Source: Bryobacteraceae bacterium (GTDB lineage: Bacteria > Acidobacteriota > Terriglobia > Bryobacterales > Bryobacteraceae). From it: 64,000 nt of DNA. Under the pieces are notes generated by a model. The model made no database searches, was not told where the DNA came from, and was given only the letters and a program-made list of their open reading frames with translations. The stretch spans positions 62,001 to 126,000 of the forward strand of contig JAICJH010000003.1 in assembly GCA_025928545.1 (NCBI GenBank). Reading direction: 5' to 3'. Positions 1 through 8,481 of this stretch are shown here, in pieces. The translations under genes were made by a program, and so were the position numbers. Position 1 is the first letter of the stretch. Every line of letters starts with the position of its first letter.

Positions 1-404
1 GCGTGTTCCTGGCCTCGACTGGCGGCGGCGATGCCGGCTATGAGCTCCAGGTGCTGGACTCGTACAACAACAAGACCTACGTGAATGGCCAGGCGGGCAG
101 CATCTACAAGCAGGCCATCCCTCTGGCGAATCCGAACCGCAAACCCGGCGAGTGGCAAACCTACGATGTGATCTGGACCGCTCCGGTGTTCAACGCGGAT
201 GGCTCCGTGAAAACTCCCGCTTACGCAACCGTAATTTTCAATGGCGTACTGGTGCAAAACCACTTCGAACTGAAGGGCGAAACACTATACGTTGGCCAGC
301 CGTTTTACAAAAAGTACGACCGCGCACCCATCAAACTCCAGGCGCATGGCGACCGCAGCGAGCCCATCAGCTTCCGCAACATCTGGGTCCGCGAATTGAA
401 CTGA
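1..404 (+). CDS. DUF1080 (3-keto-disaccharide hydrolase-like) protein, C-terminal part
   Basis: The frame is open at the left edge and only about 133 C-terminal residues are visible, so the start lies outside the window. The closing segment 'PISFRNIWVREL' and the preceding 'APIKLQAHG' are the characteristic end of the DUF1080 / 3-keto-disaccharide hydrolase domain, a concanavalin-like beta-sandwich. 'GEWQTYDVIWTAPVF' and 'ATVIFNGVLVQNH' are other typical strands of this domain. Members are usually exported and are linked to glycan or 3-keto-glucoside breakdown, and they are very numerous in Acidobacteriota and Planctomycetota. The family assignment is firm; the substrate is unknown. Confidence 0.85.
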   Translation, partial: VFLASTGGGDAGYELQVLDSYNNKTYVNGQAGSIYKQAIPLANPNRKPGEWQTYDVIWTAPVFNADGSVKTPAYATVIFNGVLVQNHFELKGETLYVGQPFYKKYDRAPIKLQAHGDRSEPISFRNIWVRELN

Positions 405-437
405 TTCGCTGACGCAAGGTAAAGATGCCTCAATGGC

Positions 438-1301
438 ATGATGGAGCGGTTGACCAGCGACTGGCTGCTTCTCATTATTCCCGGCCTCATCTGGGGTGCT
501 TCCTTCCTCTTCATCGCGGAAGGTTTGCGCTCCATCGGCCCCTATGGCGTGGCGTTCGTGCGAATCTGCATTGGTTTTGCGACGCTCGCGCTGTTCCCGT
601 CCGCCAGAAAGCCGGTGGAAAGAGCCGATTGGAGTTCCGTCGCCTGGCTCGGCCTGCTTTGGTTTGCTTTCCCGCTCAGCCTGTTTCCTTTCGCGGAACA
701 GCGCGTGACATCGGCGTTGACCGGCATGCTGAACGGAGCCAATCCGTTGTTCGCTACAGTCATCGCATCGTACCTGCTTAACCGGGCCCCCTCGCGCGGT
801 GTGGCGATCGGCCTGGCAGTCGGATTAGCCGGAGCCGTTCTCATGGCCATCCCTGCACTGAACGCCGGCCACAGCAGCGCAATCGGCGTGGCGATGATAG
901 TCGTCGCATTGATTTCTTATGGTTTCGCCCTCAGCATCGCGCGCTCTCTGCAACAGAAGTACGGCGCGATACCCGTCATCTGGCGGGCGCAGGGCATTGC
1001 GATCGTCCTGACGGCTCCGTTCGGATTGCGCGACTTGTTCGCCGCTCACTGGTCCCTGCTTCCGCTGCTATCACTGCTGGCGCTCGGCGCATTCGGAACA
1101 GCCATCGCAAACGTCCTGATGGCATCCGCAGCCGGCCGGTTCGGCGCGGCACGCGCTTCCGGCAGCACTTTCCTGATACCGGCAGTCGCGCTGGTACTCG
1201 GCCTGATCGTTCTGCATGAACACGTCGCACTGGTCTCGGTAGTGGGCGGGTTCGTTTGCCTTGTGGGCGCCTGGCTGATGAAACGCGCCAGTAGTCACTG
1301 A
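438..1301 (+). CDS. EamA/DMT-family transporter
   Basis: A 287-residue integral membrane protein with about ten hydrophobic helices arranged as two EamA repeats. The first begins at 'LLIIPGLIWGASFLFIAEGL' and the second near residue 150 ('AIGVAMIVVALISYGFALSI'). This is the usual length and architecture of drug/metabolite exporters (RhaT/RarD/YdcZ superfamily). The substrate cannot be deduced. The start is the first of two adjacent ATGs; no strong Shine-Dalgarno is visible. Its stop overlaps by a few bases with the stop of the convergent small gene on the other strand, so no terminator separates them. Confidence 0.85.
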   Translation: MMERLTSDWLLLIIPGLIWGASFLFIAEGLRSIGPYGVAFVRICIGFATLALFPSARKPVERADWSSVAWLGLLWFAFPLSLFPFAEQRVTSALTGMLNGANPLFATVIASYLLNRAPSRGVAIGLAVGLAGAVLMAIPALNAGHSSAIGVAMIVVALISYGFALSIARSLQQKYGAIPVIWRAQGIAIVLTAPFGLRDLFAAHWSLLPLLSLLALGAFGTAIANVLMASAAGRFGAARASGSTFLIPAVALVLGLIVLHEHVALVSVVGGFVCLVGAWLMKRASSH

Positions 1302-1561
1302 TTATCCAGGCGGGGATTGCCGAGCCGCGCGATTTTCTCCTCCAGAAAATGAAGCGCCGCTTCCAGTTGCCCGCGGCGACGAGGATCGGTCGCTGCTTCC
1401 AGATCGGTCCTGACGCGCGTGCGGGACAGCTCCAGACTATCTCTCTCTCTCCGCAAACGTACCTCTTCGGCGCTGAGCGGAATCCGCCGCGCAGCTTCGC
1501 GCTTTGCCGCAGCTTCCTCCATTTGGGACTCCGCGGACTTGCTTTCCCAGCCCCGTGACAC
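1295..1561 (-). CDS. small charged coiled-coil protein, unknown function
   Basis: 88 residues, highly charged (Arg/Glu-rich) and predicted helical, with heptad-like spacing such as 'LSAEEVRLRRERDSLEL' followed by 'GQLEAALHFLEEKIARLG'. There is no signal peptide and I do not recognise a family. Support for it being real is the uniformly amphipathic composition, the fact that it fills the gap between the transporter and the next gene, and the convergent end at 1295. It could be a small structural or adaptor protein. A spurious ORF cannot be excluded. Confidence 0.5.
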   Translation of the reverse strand: MSRGWESKSAESQMEEAAAKREAARRIPLSAEEVRLRRERDSLELSRTRVRTDLEAATDPRRRGQLEAALHFLEEKIARLGNPRLDNQ

Positions 1562-1614
1562 GATTCCATTTTCTTACATTTCGCGCGAGTGGAATTCGTT
1601 GGCCGCTCACCCCG

Positions 1615-1620
1615 TATAAT
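1615..1620 (+). promoter_or_regulatory. candidate -10 box (TATAAT)
   Basis: A perfect TATAAT hexamer lies 37 nt upstream of the ATG at 1658. No convincing -35 is present at 17 nt spacing. It fits a promoter for the phosphodiesterase fusion gene with a leader of about 30 nt. Confidence 0.4.
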
Positions 1621-1657
1621 CCGAAGTGCGCACCGTTCATCCCGCGCATCTGACTTC

Positions 1658-4528
1658 ATGAAACGACGCAGAGTTCTCCTGATCGGATGGGACGCGGCCG
1701 ATTGGAAAGTAATCAACCCGTTGATGGATGCGGGCAAGATGCCAAATGTGCGGCGTCTTGTCGAAAGCGGCTCCATGGGTCAGATCGCGACCTTACACCC
1801 GCCACTTTCGCCGATGCTCTGGACGTCCATCGCTACCGGCAAGCGCCCATTCAAACACGGTATTCATGGTTTTTCCGAACCAACGCCCGATGGCCGCTCC
1901 ATCCAGCCGGTCACCAATCTCTCCCGTAAAACCAAAGCAATCTGGAACATCCTCAACCAGCAAGGGCTGCGCAGCATCGTAATTGGCTGGTGGCCCAGCC
2001 ATCCGGCAGAGCCCATCGACGGCGTGATGGTTTCGGATCATTATCATCGCGCCAGCCAGCCGTTGGATAAAGGCTGGCCGCTTATAAGAAATGTTGTCCA
2101 TCCGCCGGAACTTGCCGATACTCTCGCCGATTTACGCATGCATCCCGACCTCCTGGTTCCCGAGATGGTGGAACCGTTCGTCCCTCTGGCCCGTGAGATC
2201 GATCAGGATAAAGACAAGCGCTTTGGCGGCCTCCTGCGCACCCTCTGCGAGTGTGTCAGCATGCACTCCGCCGCAACCTGGCTGCTCGACAACCCGCTGC
2301 CGGACGGCAAACCGTGGGATTTCTTTTCCGTCTATTACGATGCCATCGATCACTTCTGCCACGGCTTCATGAAGTACCATCCCCCGCGGCAGGCGTGGGT
2401 CAGCGAGCGTGATTTTGAACTCTACGGCAATGTCGTCAACATGGCGTATCAGTTTCACGATCAGATGCTGGGCACACTGCTGCAAAAAGCGGGCGACGAT
2501 GTCACCGTGATTCTGATGTCGGATCACGGCTTCCATCCCGACCATCTGCGTCCCACGTCGATTCCGGATATTCCCGCCGGACCGGCCATCGAACACCGCG
2601 ATTTCGGCATTCTCGCCATCAGTGGCCCGGGAATCCGGCGCGATGAACTGCTGCACGGCCCTTCGGTGCTGGATATCGCACCGACAATTCTGACGATTTA
2701 CGGTCTTCCTGTGGGCGAAGACATGGATGGCAAGGTGCTCACTCAGGCCTTTGAAAAAACGCCTGACGTCGCGTTCATCCCGAGTTGGGATTCTGTGCCT
2801 GGCAACGATGGCCGTCATCCTCCCCATACGCGGCTGGACCCGGTGGCGGCTCACGAAGCCCTGGAGCAGATGGTGGCTCTCGGGTACATCGAGCGCCCCG
2901 ACGAAAATCGCGAAATCGCAGTGGACAAGACCATTTGCGAACTGCGCTATAACCTCGGGGAAGCTTATCAGGACGATGACCGCCATCGGGAAGCGCATGA
3001 GATCTTCAGCGAGCTGCGCACGAAGGACCGCGACGAGCAGAGATACGCGGTCAAGCTGTTCGTCTCGTGCCAGGCCCTTGGTCTGACCAGCGAGATGCGC
3101 GCTATTGTCGACGATCTGGACGGGCGTCGGCGCGCCCTCTATGACGAGGCCGTGGTGAAGGTCGTCGCATTGCGCCGGCACGCGGCGGAACGTGCGCGCG
3201 AGAAGCAAGGTGAGCCCGCGCCCTCCGATCTGGAATCGTTACTTGACGACAGTCAGAAGAAAGAACTCGCCCACTGGAAAAACCTGGCGCGATACCAGCC
3301 GCCTGTGATCGAATACCTGAAAGCGCAGGTCCTCACAGCGGAGAAACGGTATGCAGAAGCGTTAAGCACTCTCGAAAACGTAACAGCCGCCAATCTTGTC
3401 AGGCCCGGATTGTTCCTCCAGACTGCCGAGCTTTACGGGCGACTGGGGCGCTGGCGTGACGCGGAAGAGGTATATCGAAAAGCTCTGGCCATCGATCCGG
3501 ATAACGCCCACGCCCACCTTGGCCTCTGTCGTGTGGCGCTGCGAAAGAGGCGCTTCGATGATGCCGCTCAGTCGGCGCTCGACGCGCTTCAAAGGGTCTA
3601 CCACTATCCGCTCGCACATTTTCTGCTCGGGTTGGCGCTGATGGGCAAGAAGGAATTCGGGCGCGCGGCGGACGCCTTCAACGCGGCCATCTCGTTCAAT
3701 CCAAATTTTCCCGAAGCGCACATGCGGCTTGCCAATGTGCTCGAAAAGCATTTGGGCAATCCCGCTACGGCCCGCGAGCACCGGCTGCTGGCAGAGAGAA
3801 TTCGGCGAAATAAGAAACCCAGTCGCACGTCGATTTCGGCGGTGGAGCGTGTTGAGCAGGCCATCCCACCGGCCGCGGAAAATCCAGCCGCCGGAGTTCC
3901 GGAGCAAATCGCGCCGCTCGAAGACTCTCTGATCGTGGTGACCGGACTGCCGCGGTCCGGAACCTCCATGTTGATGCAGATGCTTGCAGCCGGCGGCGTG
4001 CAGATCCTGACCGACGGCCTCCGCGAACCCGACGAAGATAACCCGCGCGGCTATCTGGAATACGAACCTGTGAAGAATCTGCTGAAGGATGCCACGTGGC
4101 TCCTGCAGGGCAGGGGAAAAGCTGTGAAGATCGTCGCGCCGCTTCTGGCTGCACTGCCGCCCGGTCTGCCTTGCCGGATTATTTTCGCCGAACGAGATCT
4201 GGATGAAGTCCTGGATTCGCAGGATCGAATGCTGGCGAGAAGAAAGCAGGAAATCGCCCCCACGCCGGAACGCAGGCAGCTGCTGAAAGATGAATATGCG
4301 CGGACTACCGTGCGCGTGAAAGCCATGCTTGCCCGGCGTCCTGGAACGCAGATTTTATCCGTTGGCTATCGCGACGCAGTCATTAAACCGGACGCGGTGG
4401 CCGCTCAAGTGAGCGACTTCCTCGGCGGTGGATTCGACGTCGCGAAGATGTCCGCCTCGGTGGACCCCTCGCTGCACCGCAACAACGCCGGGGCGGTTGC
4501 AAAATCACTCACCCAGTCGCGGCACTAA
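1658..4528 (+). CDS. alkaline phosphatase-fold phosphodiesterase - TPR - sulfotransferase fusion
   Basis: 956 residues from the ATG at 1658, chosen because 'MKRRRVLLIGWDAADWK' is the usual start of this family; the frame is open 23 codons further upstream. Residues 1-410 form a type I phosphodiesterase/nucleotide pyrophosphatase domain. It has the first metal Asp in 'IGWDAADW', the nucleophile motif 'MLWTSIATG' (Thr about 56), 'DAIDHFCHGF', and 'MSDHGFHPDH' near 288-296. Residues about 430-730 carry TPR-type helical repeats. From about 750 onward there is a P-loop sulfotransferase-like domain with 'TGLPRSGTSM' (about 762-771), the 5'-phosphosulfate loop signature. No signal peptide is seen, so it is probably cytosolic. 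The substrate is unknown. One possibility is a combined phospho- or sulfo-transfer enzyme acting on a glycan or lipid carrier. Confidence 0.85.
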   Translation: MKRRRVLLIGWDAADWKVINPLMDAGKMPNVRRLVESGSMGQIATLHPPLSPMLWTSIATGKRPFKHGIHGFSEPTPDGRSIQPVTNLSRKTKAIWNILNQQGLRSIVIGWWPSHPAEPIDGVMVSDHYHRASQPLDKGWPLIRNVVHPPELADTLADLRMHPDLLVPEMVEPFVPLAREIDQDKDKRFGGLLRTLCECVSMHSAATWLLDNPLPDGKPWDFFSVYYDAIDHFCHGFMKYHPPRQAWVSERDFELYGNVVNMAYQFHDQMLGTLLQKAGDDVTVILMSDHGFHPDHLRPTSIPDIPAGPAIEHRDFGILAISGPGIRRDELLHGPSVLDIAPTILTIYGLPVGEDMDGKVLTQAFEKTPDVAFIPSWDSVPGNDGRHPPHTRLDPVAAHEALEQMVALGYIERPDENREIAVDKTICELRYNLGEAYQDDDRHREAHEIFSELRTKDRDEQRYAVKLFVSCQALGLTSEMRAIVDDLDGRRRALYDEAVVKVVALRRHAAERAREKQGEPAPSDLESLLDDSQKKELAHWKNLARYQPPVIEYLKAQVLTAEKRYAEALSTLENVTAANLVRPGLFLQTAELYGRLGRWRDAEEVYRKALAIDPDNAHAHLGLCRVALRKRRFDDAAQSALDALQRVYHYPLAHFLLGLALMGKKEFGRAADAFNAAISFNPNFPEAHMRLANVLEKHLGNPATAREHRLLAERIRRNKKPSRTSISAVERVEQAIPPAAENPAAGVPEQIAPLEDSLIVVTGLPRSGTSMLMQMLAAGGVQILTDGLREPDEDNPRGYLEYEPVKNLLKDATWLLQGRGKAVKIVAPLLAALPPGLPCRIIFAERDLDEVLDSQDRMLARRKQEIAPTPERRQLLKDEYARTTVRVKAMLARRPGTQILSVGYRDAVIKPDAVAAQVSDFLGGGFDVAKMSASVDPSLHRNNAGAVAKSLTQSRH

Positions 4529-4563
4529 ACGGAGCTTGGCCCGGAGATCCAGCCAGGCCGATT

Positions 4564-4569
4564 TACAAT
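4564..4569 (+). promoter_or_regulatory. candidate -10 box (TACAAT) next to the aroA start
   Basis: TACAAT ends 8 nt before the aroA ATG at 4578, placing the predicted transcription start within about 2-3 nt of the ATG. Only a weak AAGG is available as a ribosome site. This suggests a leaderless or near-leaderless mRNA. Confidence 0.4.
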
Positions 4570-4577
4570 AAGGTTTC

Positions 4578-5861
4578 ATGCAACAAACCATTCGCCCCTC
4601 CGGGCGCCTTTCGGGCGTGCTGTCTCTGCCCGGAGATAAATCCATTTCCCACCGATTCGCCATGATCGCTTCGCTCGCCGAAGGAACGTCCCGAATCTCA
4701 AACTTCTCCACCGGCGCCGATTGCCATTCCACGCTCGGTTGCGTGCAGGCGCTCGGCATCGATGCAAGCGAAGAAGGCACCACGGTAACCATTCACGGTA
4801 AAGGTCTGCGCGGCTGGAAGGAACCTGCCGGAGATCTCGATGCCGGAAATTCCGGCTCCACCATCCGGATGATGGCGGGCCTGCTCGCGGCGCAACCCTT
4901 CACTAGCAGCATCTTCGGGGATGAATCGCTCTCACGCCGTCCCATGGCCCGCGTCATGAAGCCGCTGGCGGAAATGGGAGCGAAGATTGAAGCCCGGGAC
5001 GGTCAGTTTCCCCCTTTGACGATTCACGGCGGCGAACTCCATGCAATTGATTACACGCTGCCGGTGCCCAGCGCTCAGGTGAAGACCTGCGTGCTGTTCG
5101 GAGGACTTTTCGCGGAAGGCCAGACCATCGTTCGGGAGCCCATCCGATCCCGTGATCACACTGAAATCGCGCTCCGCGAGTTTGGCGCCGATATTCAGAT
5201 CAAACAGCGCGTTATCACTTTGCAGGGCCGGCCCACGCTGACCGGTCGCGACGTTGTGGTGCCGAGCGATCTCTCATCCGCCGCGTTCTTTCTGGTGGCA
5301 GGCCTGCTCGTGCCGGATTCGAATCTGGTCATTCAGGGCGTCGGGCTCAACCCATCGCGTTCCGCGCTGCTCGATTTCCTCCTCTCCACTGGCGCGAATA
5401 TCAAAGTTCTGAAGCTCCAATCGGTTAACGGCGAACCCATCGGCGACATTCAGGTGCGGCACGCGCCCATCCGCGGCGGCGTTATCGAAAAAGATCTCGC
5501 GGCGGCATTGATCGACGAGATCCCCGTTCTTGCCGTGCTCGGCGCGGCTTCCGAAGAAGGCTTCATCGTGCGCGATGCCGCAGAACTACGCATTAAAGAA
5601 ACCGACCGCATCGCCACGGTTGCGGATAATTTCAAGCGCATGGGCATTGAAATCGAAGTCACGCCCGATGGCATGCGTATTCCCGGCAGGCAGAAATTCC
5701 GCGCCGCCAATTTTGATTCCTTCGGCGACCACAGAATCGCCATGGCCTTTGCCGTGGCCGCTCTGCGCGGCGATGGCGAATCGACAATCGATAATGCGGA
5801 TGCGGCGTCGGTCTCTTTCCCCGAATTCTGGGGGATTCTCGAAAAAGCAGCCGGACGCTGA
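4578..5861 (+). CDS. aroA: 3-phosphoshikimate 1-carboxyvinyltransferase (EPSP synthase), class II-like
   Basis: 427 residues, normal length. It catalyses transfer of enolpyruvate from PEP to shikimate-3-phosphate in aromatic amino acid synthesis. Recognisable motifs are 'LPGDKSISHRFAMIASLAEG' at the N-terminus, 'DAGNSGSTIRMM' (PEP loop), 'LSRRPMARVMKPL', 'VPSAQVKTC', 'RSRDHTEIAL', 'DEIPVLAVLGAASEEG' (catalytic Asp), 'ELRIKETDRI' and 'SFGDHRIAMAFA'. The GDKSIS, SAQVK and RDHTE motifs match the class II (CP4-like) set rather than the E. coli type. The PEP-loop position that is Ala in CP4 is Gly here, so glyphosate tolerance cannot be inferred. The gene stands alone, with no other shikimate genes nearby. 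Confidence 0.95.
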   Translation: MQQTIRPSGRLSGVLSLPGDKSISHRFAMIASLAEGTSRISNFSTGADCHSTLGCVQALGIDASEEGTTVTIHGKGLRGWKEPAGDLDAGNSGSTIRMMAGLLAAQPFTSSIFGDESLSRRPMARVMKPLAEMGAKIEARDGQFPPLTIHGGELHAIDYTLPVPSAQVKTCVLFGGLFAEGQTIVREPIRSRDHTEIALREFGADIQIKQRVITLQGRPTLTGRDVVVPSDLSSAAFFLVAGLLVPDSNLVIQGVGLNPSRSALLDFLLSTGANIKVLKLQSVNGEPIGDIQVRHAPIRGGVIEKDLAAALIDEIPVLAVLGAASEEGFIVRDAAELRIKETDRIATVADNFKRMGIEIEVTPDGMRIPGRQKFRAANFDSFGDHRIAMAFAVAALRGDGESTIDNADAASVSFPEFWGILEKAAGR

Positions 5862-5895
5862 AACACCCCATTTTTCGGGTATGGTGGAAGGAGCC

Positions 5896-7275
5896 ATGTC
5901 CCGCACTGCGCTCCGTCTCGCAATATTTTCATCCGTAGCGTTTGCCCTCACCGCGGCCGACATAGCCTCCAAAGATTTCAAAGCCTCTGACTTTTTCGAT
6001 AACACGAAAGTCTGGACAGCCAGGTTCACCTTCACGCCCGATCAATGGCAGGGTCTGAATCCGGTTCCGAAGACCGGGGTGAAATACACGGGAGACCGCC
6101 TCTCCCAATTTGAGGCTCCAGATGGGCTGCGCAACGGCATCACCGGCGCTTCCGGCATGCAACTGGAATACGTTCATGCCAACCTGACGCTCGACAATCT
6201 GGCTCTTAAAGATATCGGAGCGCGCTATAAAGGCAATGGCACACTGCGCCGCGGCATACCGCTCGGCAAGGTCTCCCTGAAAGCCGACCTCAATAAATAC
6301 GTGAAGGGCCAAAAGGTCGCAACCATCACGAAGCTGAATTTCAATAACAACGTTTCGGATACCTCGTGGATGCACGAGGTTCTCGCCTACCGCCTGTATC
6401 GTGAAGCCGGCGTGCCCGCTTCCCGAACCTCTTATGCGCGCGTTTACATCACCGTCACGGGCAAGCAGGATAAACCCTACAAAGGCCTCTACTCGATCGT
6501 CGAAGAAGTGGACGACCGCTTCGTAGCGGATCATTTCAGCAGCAAAGACGGCCTGTTGCTCAAACCCGTCATCCCCAGTACGTTCATGTATCTCGGCGAT
6601 GACTGGAAGAAGTACAACCAGATCTACGATCCGAAACGCGCACCCACGGAGCAGGAAAAGAAGCGCCTGATCGATTTTTCAAAGATAGTTACCAGCGGCA
6701 CTGACAATGAGTTCACAGCCCGTGTCGGCGAATTCATCGATCTCGAAGAATTCGCGCGGTATATGGCCGTCACCGTCTGGCTCTCGAATTACGACAGCAT
6801 CCTGGACGACGGCCAGAATTACTATCTCTACCTCGACTCGAAAACGCTGAAATTCAGCTTCATCCCCTGGGACCTCGATCGCGCGTTTGGCCAATTCGGA
6901 ATCACTGAGGGCGACATGCAGCGAGTCGACATCATGCACCCGTGGCAAGGGTCACACCGTTTTCTGGAACGGATTTTCCGCGTGGACGCTTTTAGAAAAC
7001 TCTATCTCGCGGATATGACGAACTTCAGCAAAACGATCTTCCGCCCGGAGCGTTTCGCGCCGCAGGTGGATGAAATTGTGGCTGCTGTCCGCCCGGCAAT
7101 CGTCGAGGAATCGCCGGTTCTGTTGGAGCGCTTCGACGCCGCCGCGGCAGGCAAGACCATGCCGGACACGTTAAACCGAAACTTCGGCATGGATGACGTT
7201 CCGGTCAAGACCTTCGTAAAAGGACGCTCTGCCTCAGTCCTTGAACAGCTCGCCCGACTGAACTCCGGGCGCTAA
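5896..7275 (+). CDS. CotH-family secreted protein (CotH kinase-like)
   Basis: About 459 residues. A signal peptide is visible in 'MSRTALRLAIFSSVAFALTA', so I take the ATG at 5896; a second in-frame ATG lies at 5881, and the frame is open further up inside aroA. An AAGGAG precedes 5896 at very short spacing. The body matches the spore-coat CotH family: 'KLNFNNNVSDTSWMHEVLAY', 'YARVYITVTGKQDKPYKGLY', 'SKDGLLLKP', 'WLSNYDSILDDGQNYYLY' and 'IPWDLDRAFGQF'. The last block holds the conserved Asp cluster used for ATP/metal binding in the atypical CotH kinases. The likely location is periplasmic or extracellular and the target is unknown. It ends on overlapping stop codons with the convergent dehydratase gene. 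Confidence 0.85.
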   Translation: MSRTALRLAIFSSVAFALTAADIASKDFKASDFFDNTKVWTARFTFTPDQWQGLNPVPKTGVKYTGDRLSQFEAPDGLRNGITGASGMQLEYVHANLTLDNLALKDIGARYKGNGTLRRGIPLGKVSLKADLNKYVKGQKVATITKLNFNNNVSDTSWMHEVLAYRLYREAGVPASRTSYARVYITVTGKQDKPYKGLYSIVEEVDDRFVADHFSSKDGLLLKPVIPSTFMYLGDDWKKYNQIYDPKRAPTEQEKKRLIDFSKIVTSGTDNEFTARVGEFIDLEEFARYMAVTVWLSNYDSILDDGQNYYLYLDSKTLKFSFIPWDLDRAFGQFGITEGDMQRVDIMHPWQGSHRFLERIFRVDAFRKLYLADMTNFSKTIFRPERFAPQVDEIVAAVRPAIVEESPVLLERFDAAAAGKTMPDTLNRNFGMDDVPVKTFVKGRSASVLEQLARLNSGR

Positions 7276-8471
7276 TCCTGTGCGCCCTGCAAGACTCCGC
7301 GTTGCGCCAGCGCAGCCATGAACCGAAACATACTGTGCTCATGCATGCGCACTTCACCTGTCGGCACCATCACGTTCGCCAGCCCGCCCAGTTCATCGGC
7401 GTGAATGTGAACCACGTCGCCGGTCTTATGGAAGAACCCGGTGCCGGGTCCGCCGCGATCGCTGTTCGGAATAATGCCGGTACCGTTAAACAGCACCACG
7501 CCATCCGGATAATCGTGGATGTCGAACAACTGCTTCGCCAGCGCATCCTGCGGATCCCGCCGGATCTCCGCCATCGAATTCACGCCATCTTCGTGGAATT
7601 CGTCCAGCCCGTCGACGGACAGGTTCACCTGAATATTCCGGATCGCACTCAACCCAAAACCATCGTCGAACAAACGAATAAACGGACCCAGCGCGCTGCT
7701 GCCGCGCCGGTCCTTCGCAACGCCCAGCAGGAGCGCCGAAAGCCCTTCCAGATAGCGATCGTTAACATCGTTCCCGAGTGTCGCGCCCACAATCACTCCG
7801 TGCGCATTGACAACCGAAACAAGCTCCGGCTCCGGATTCGTCCATTTGGAATCCGCATTGTATCCGGCTTCCGAGCCATGCCCCACCGAAGCCAGCGGCA
7901 CAGCCTGCTTGGTGAAGATTTCGGCTTTTTCGCCCAGGCCCACCTGTGGATAAGTCGACGAGAGATTCAAGCCGTTGACATCCGTCAGATACTGCAACAG
8001 CTTCAACGCTTCCGGAGTAGCCGGAGTCAGCGCTGAAATACTTCCCACCGACTCTTTGATTCTCCCGATGACTTCGGAGCGCTTCGACGAATTCGACATA
8101 TCGCCGCGCAAAGCTTCCTCAATCATTCGCTCGATCATCGAAACCGGAAACGTCACGCCGGCCGCTTTCACCGTCTGAAGGTCGATGGGCGCGAGCAGCC
8201 GGGGCCCCGAACCATCCGTCATCGATTTGAGAATCGCGGCGAGATCGCCCAGGTCCTCACCCGCCGCAGCCTGCAGAGCCGCGGCCGGATCGGGCTGATT
8301 GCACAATCGACTGACAGTCGGAAATGTCGCTGTGATATCGGTGAGCGTCGCGTCGGCGTTGACTCGCACCACCGACGGACCCAGGCCCGGCCGGTCCACC
8401 CGGCCTACGAGCGCCGCCGTGGATGCATCCTTCGGCAAGGTCGCGGCTACAGTAAGCAGTTTTTCCAGCAT
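7272..8471 (-). CDS. FAH-superfamily 2-keto-3-deoxy sugar-acid dehydratase-like protein
   Basis: 399 residues of the long fumarylacetoacetate hydrolase family subgroup. Diagnostic segments are 'VGHGSEAGYNADSKWTNPEP', 'ELVSVVNAHGVIVGATLGND' and a C-terminal 'GTGFFHKTGDVVHIHADELG'. In proteobacteria this subgroup includes the 2-keto-3-deoxy-D-xylonate/arabonate dehydratases (XylX type) of the non-phosphorylative pentose pathway. That function is inferred here, supported by the gene 10 nt upstream on the same strand, an aldehyde dehydrogenase fitting alpha-ketoglutarate semialdehyde oxidation. No matching sugar dehydrogenase or sugar-acid dehydratase of this pathway is adjacent. It probably depends on a divalent metal and is cytosolic. 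Confidence 0.8.
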   Translation of the reverse strand: MLEKLLTVAATLPKDASTAALVGRVDRPGLGPSVVRVNADATLTDITATFPTVSRLCNQPDPAAALQAAAGEDLGDLAAILKSMTDGSGPRLLAPIDLQTVKAAGVTFPVSMIERMIEEALRGDMSNSSKRSEVIGRIKESVGSISALTPATPEALKLLQYLTDVNGLNLSSTYPQVGLGEKAEIFTKQAVPLASVGHGSEAGYNADSKWTNPEPELVSVVNAHGVIVGATLGNDVNDRYLEGLSALLLGVAKDRRGSSALGPFIRLFDDGFGLSAIRNIQVNLSVDGLDEFHEDGVNSMAEIRRDPQDALAKQLFDIHDYPDGVVLFNGTGIIPNSDRGGPGTGFFHKTGDVVHIHADELGGLANVMVPTGEVRMHEHSMFRFMAALAQRGVLQGAQD

Positions 8472-8481
8472 AAGTTCCTGT

